From Gemmatimonadota bacterium (lineage in GTDB: Bacteria; Gemmatimonadota; Gemmatimonadetes; Longimicrobiales; RSA9): a stretch of DNA of 5,453 nt. Location: positions 1 through 5,453 of the forward strand of contig VEPF01000033.1 of NCBI GenBank assembly GCA_012027055.1, in the 5' to 3' direction. This document shows, in pieces, positions 4,145 to 5,453 of the stretch (position 1 is its first letter; the number at the start of each line of letters is the position of its first letter). The position numbers and the translations under genes were made by a program. The notes under the pieces were generated by a model. It worked only from the letters and a program-made list of their open reading frames with translations. It was not told the DNA's origin and searched no databases.

Positions 4145-5426
4145 CGCCTCGGCCCACCCGCCGCACCACGTGGTTGTCCTTCCGGCCCTTGCGCAGCACC
4201 AGCACCTGGCCGTCGATGGCATCCTCGCCGCGCACCCGCCGGTCAGCGAAATCCACGCGCTCCCCGTTGAGGTAGATGCCACCGCCGGTCAGGAGCCGAC
4301 GGGCTTCGCTCTTCGACGATGCCACTCGGGTCTCGGCCAGCAGGTCCGGCAACGCCATGCCGTCGCCGGATAGACGGTCGCGCGGGAGCGCGGTCGAGGG
4401 GACGTCGGCAAAGACATCCAGCAGCTCCGCCGCGTCCAGCTCGCGCACGTCTCCCTTCCCGAACAGGACCCCCGTGGCCCGCTCCGCCCGGTCCAGTCCC
4501 GCCGGCCCGTGCACCAGCCGGGTCACCTCTTCCGCCAGGCGGCGCTGCGCCACCCGCGCCGCCGGGTTGGCATCCTGCTCCGCGGTGATCGCCACGATCT
4601 CGGACACCGGCAGGAAGGTGAAGTACTTCAGGTAGCGATCCGCGTCAGCGTCCTCGGCGTTGAGCCAGAACTGGGAGAAGCGGTGCGGCGCGGTGAGCGA
4701 GGGATCCAGCCAGACCGCGCCCGCCTCCGTCTTCCCGAACTTCACGCCGCTGGTCGTGGTCACCAGCGGCATCACGATCCCGTGCACCTTGCGGCCCCGC
4801 ATGCGGCGGATCAGCTCCATGCCCGCCGTGATGTTCCCCCACTGGTCGCTGCCGCCCAGCTGCATGGTGCAGCCCTCCCGGTCCGACAGCGTCAGGAAGT
4901 CGTACGCCTGCAGCAGCATGTACGCGAACTCGGTGTAGGAGATGCCTTCCTCCTGCTCCACCCGCCGGGCCACCGACTCCTTCGCCAGCATGTAGTTGAC
5001 CGTGAAGTGCTTCCCCACGTCCCGCAGGAACTCGAGCAGGCCCAGCGGCCCCAGCCAGTCGTGGTTGTCGATCAGGCGCGCGGGGTTCGGTCCCTCGAAG
5101 TCCAGGAACCGCGCGAGCTGACCGCGCAGCCCTGCGACGTTCTCCTCCACCTGCGGCCGCGTCAGCAGCTGCCGCTCCACCGTCTTGCCGCTGGGATCCC
5201 CGATCATCCCCGTGCCGCCGCCCACCAGCGCGATCGGCAGGTGCCCGGCCCGCTGCAGCCGCGCCAGCGCCAGGATCGGCAGCAGCGAGCCCACGTGCAG
5301 GCTCGCCGCCGTCGGGTCGAAGCCGATGTATGCCGTCACCGGGCCCGCGCCCAGCGCCTCGCGCGCACTCTCGCTGGCACTGTGGAGCAGCCCCCGGGAC
5401 TCCAGTTCGTCGTAGAAGTTCGTCAT
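4053..5426 (-). CDS. tyrS: Tyrosyl-tRNA synthetase (TyrS)
   Basis: TyrS joins tyrosine to tRNA-Tyr with ATP in the cytoplasm. This class I synthetase shows the tyrosine pocket and HIGH-type motif in YIGFDPTAASLHVGSL (33-48, with LHVGSL for HIGH), GGGTGMIGDPSGK (69-81), NYMLAKESV (144-152), YTEFAYMLLQAYDF (164-177), GGSDQWGNI (191-199) and the KMSKS-type loop KFGKT (229-233). Residues 357-420 form the C-terminal S4 RNA-binding domain (SSKSEARRLL, IYLNGERV, DGQVLVLRKG). The KFGKT loop is the common bacterial TyrS variant. The ATG at 5426 gives the usual N-terminus; its ribosome site is weak. The open frame makes 457 residues, about 35 more than most bacterial TyrS. The extra tail (from about residue 424) is Arg/Gly-rich and is read from DNA that encodes the NFACT-R protein in another frame. 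The tail is therefore either a lost stop, a sequence error, or a tolerated extension. The 27 bases upstream show no clear promoter. Confidence 0.96.
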   Translation of the reverse strand: MTNFYDELESRGLLHSASESAREALGAGPVTAYIGFDPTAASLHVGSLLPILALARLQRAGHLPIALVGGGTGMIGDPSGKTVERQLLTRPQVEENVAGLRGQLARFLDFEGPNPARLIDNHDWLGPLGLLEFLRDVGKHFTVNYMLAKESVARRVEQEEGISYTEFAYMLLQAYDFLTLSDREGCTMQLGGSDQWGNITAGMELIRRMRGRKVHGIVMPLVTTTSGVKFGKTEAGAVWLDPSLTAPHRFSQFWLNAEDADADRYLKYFTFLPVSEIVAITAEQDANPAARVAQRRLAEEVTRLVHGPAGLDRAERATGVLFGKGDVRELDAAELLDVFADVPSTALPRDRLSGDGMALPDLLAETRVASSKSEARRLLTGGGIYLNGERVDFADRRVRGEDAIDGQVLVLRKGRKDNHVVRRVGRGGERRSAGAGGRRVALPPLRPGRLGSAGGEG

Positions 5427-5453
5427 GATCCGAGCGTTCGGGTGAGCCTGTAG

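Noticed and set aside
2636..4270. 544-codon open frame on the plus strand
   Set aside because: It crosses the AlkD-like, yhbY and NFACT-R genes in a shadow frame; composition is Arg/Pro/Ala-rich and no domain is visible.
4145..4282. Longer NFACT-R starts at 4222 (ATG) or 4282 (GTG)
   Set aside because: The extra residues (Cys/Trp/Thr/Arg-rich) are a frame-shadow of the TyrS S4 domain and match no NFACT-R member pattern.
4509..5453. Long plus-strand open frame reaching the window edge
   Set aside because: It is antisense to highly conserved TyrS motifs; the product is His/Arg/Gln-rich and without a family signature.
1..5453. Mobile element, CRISPR array, tRNA or rRNA genes
   Set aside because: No direct repeat arrays, transposase or integrase motifs, terminal inverted repeats, or cloverleaf-like sequence were found by eye on either strand.

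Overview
This is a high-GC (estimated by eye at about 70%) bacterial chromosomal window, densely packed with housekeeping-type genes. Base composition, bacterial Shine-Dalgarno sites (GAGG/GGGAG) and ATG/GTG starts fit a GC-rich free-living bacterium. Gemmatimonadota, Acidobacteriota, Myxococcota or Actinomycetota are all possible, and I cannot fix the phylum from the sequence alone. I see no rRNA, tRNA, CRISPR array, insertion sequence, integrase or phage gene.

Layout, right to left (six of the seven genes besides yhbY lie on the minus strand): (1) tyrS, tyrosyl-tRNA synthetase (5426 to 4053), followed by a small stand-alone NFACT-R (DUF814) RNA-binding protein (4144 to 3746), whose start lies inside the 3' end of tyrS. 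(2) yhbY, a CRM-domain ribosome-assembly protein, is the only plus-strand gene (3459 to 3761). It meets the NFACT-R gene tail to tail with a 16-bp overlap. (3) Divergent from yhbY is a compact minus-strand group: an AlkD-like DNA alkylation repair protein (3415 to 2645), rsmD (2657 to 2136, overlapping the previous gene by 13 bp) and an unrecognised 152-residue protein, possibly tubby-like (2120 to 1662). A GC-rich hairpin lies just downstream of it. (4) After a 143-bp gap come a saccharopine-dehydrogenase-like NAD(P)-binding protein (1518 to 376) and a directly abutting gene for a 105-residue single-pass membrane protein (375 to 58). Bases 1-57 hold nothing I can support.

Functionally, the right two thirds lean towards translation: tRNA charging (TyrS), 50S assembly (YhbY), 16S rRNA methylation (RsmD) and an NFACT-R domain of the kind found in the ribosome-rescue factor RqcH. 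A DNA base-repair enzyme sits among them. The left third is a two-gene unit of unknown physiological role. Nothing here is a clearly new multi-gene system. The most notable points are the unusually long tyrS/NFACT-R overlap in different frames, the stand-alone NFACT-R protein in a translation neighbourhood, two departures from consensus in RsmD, and the tightly coupled reductase/membrane-protein pair.
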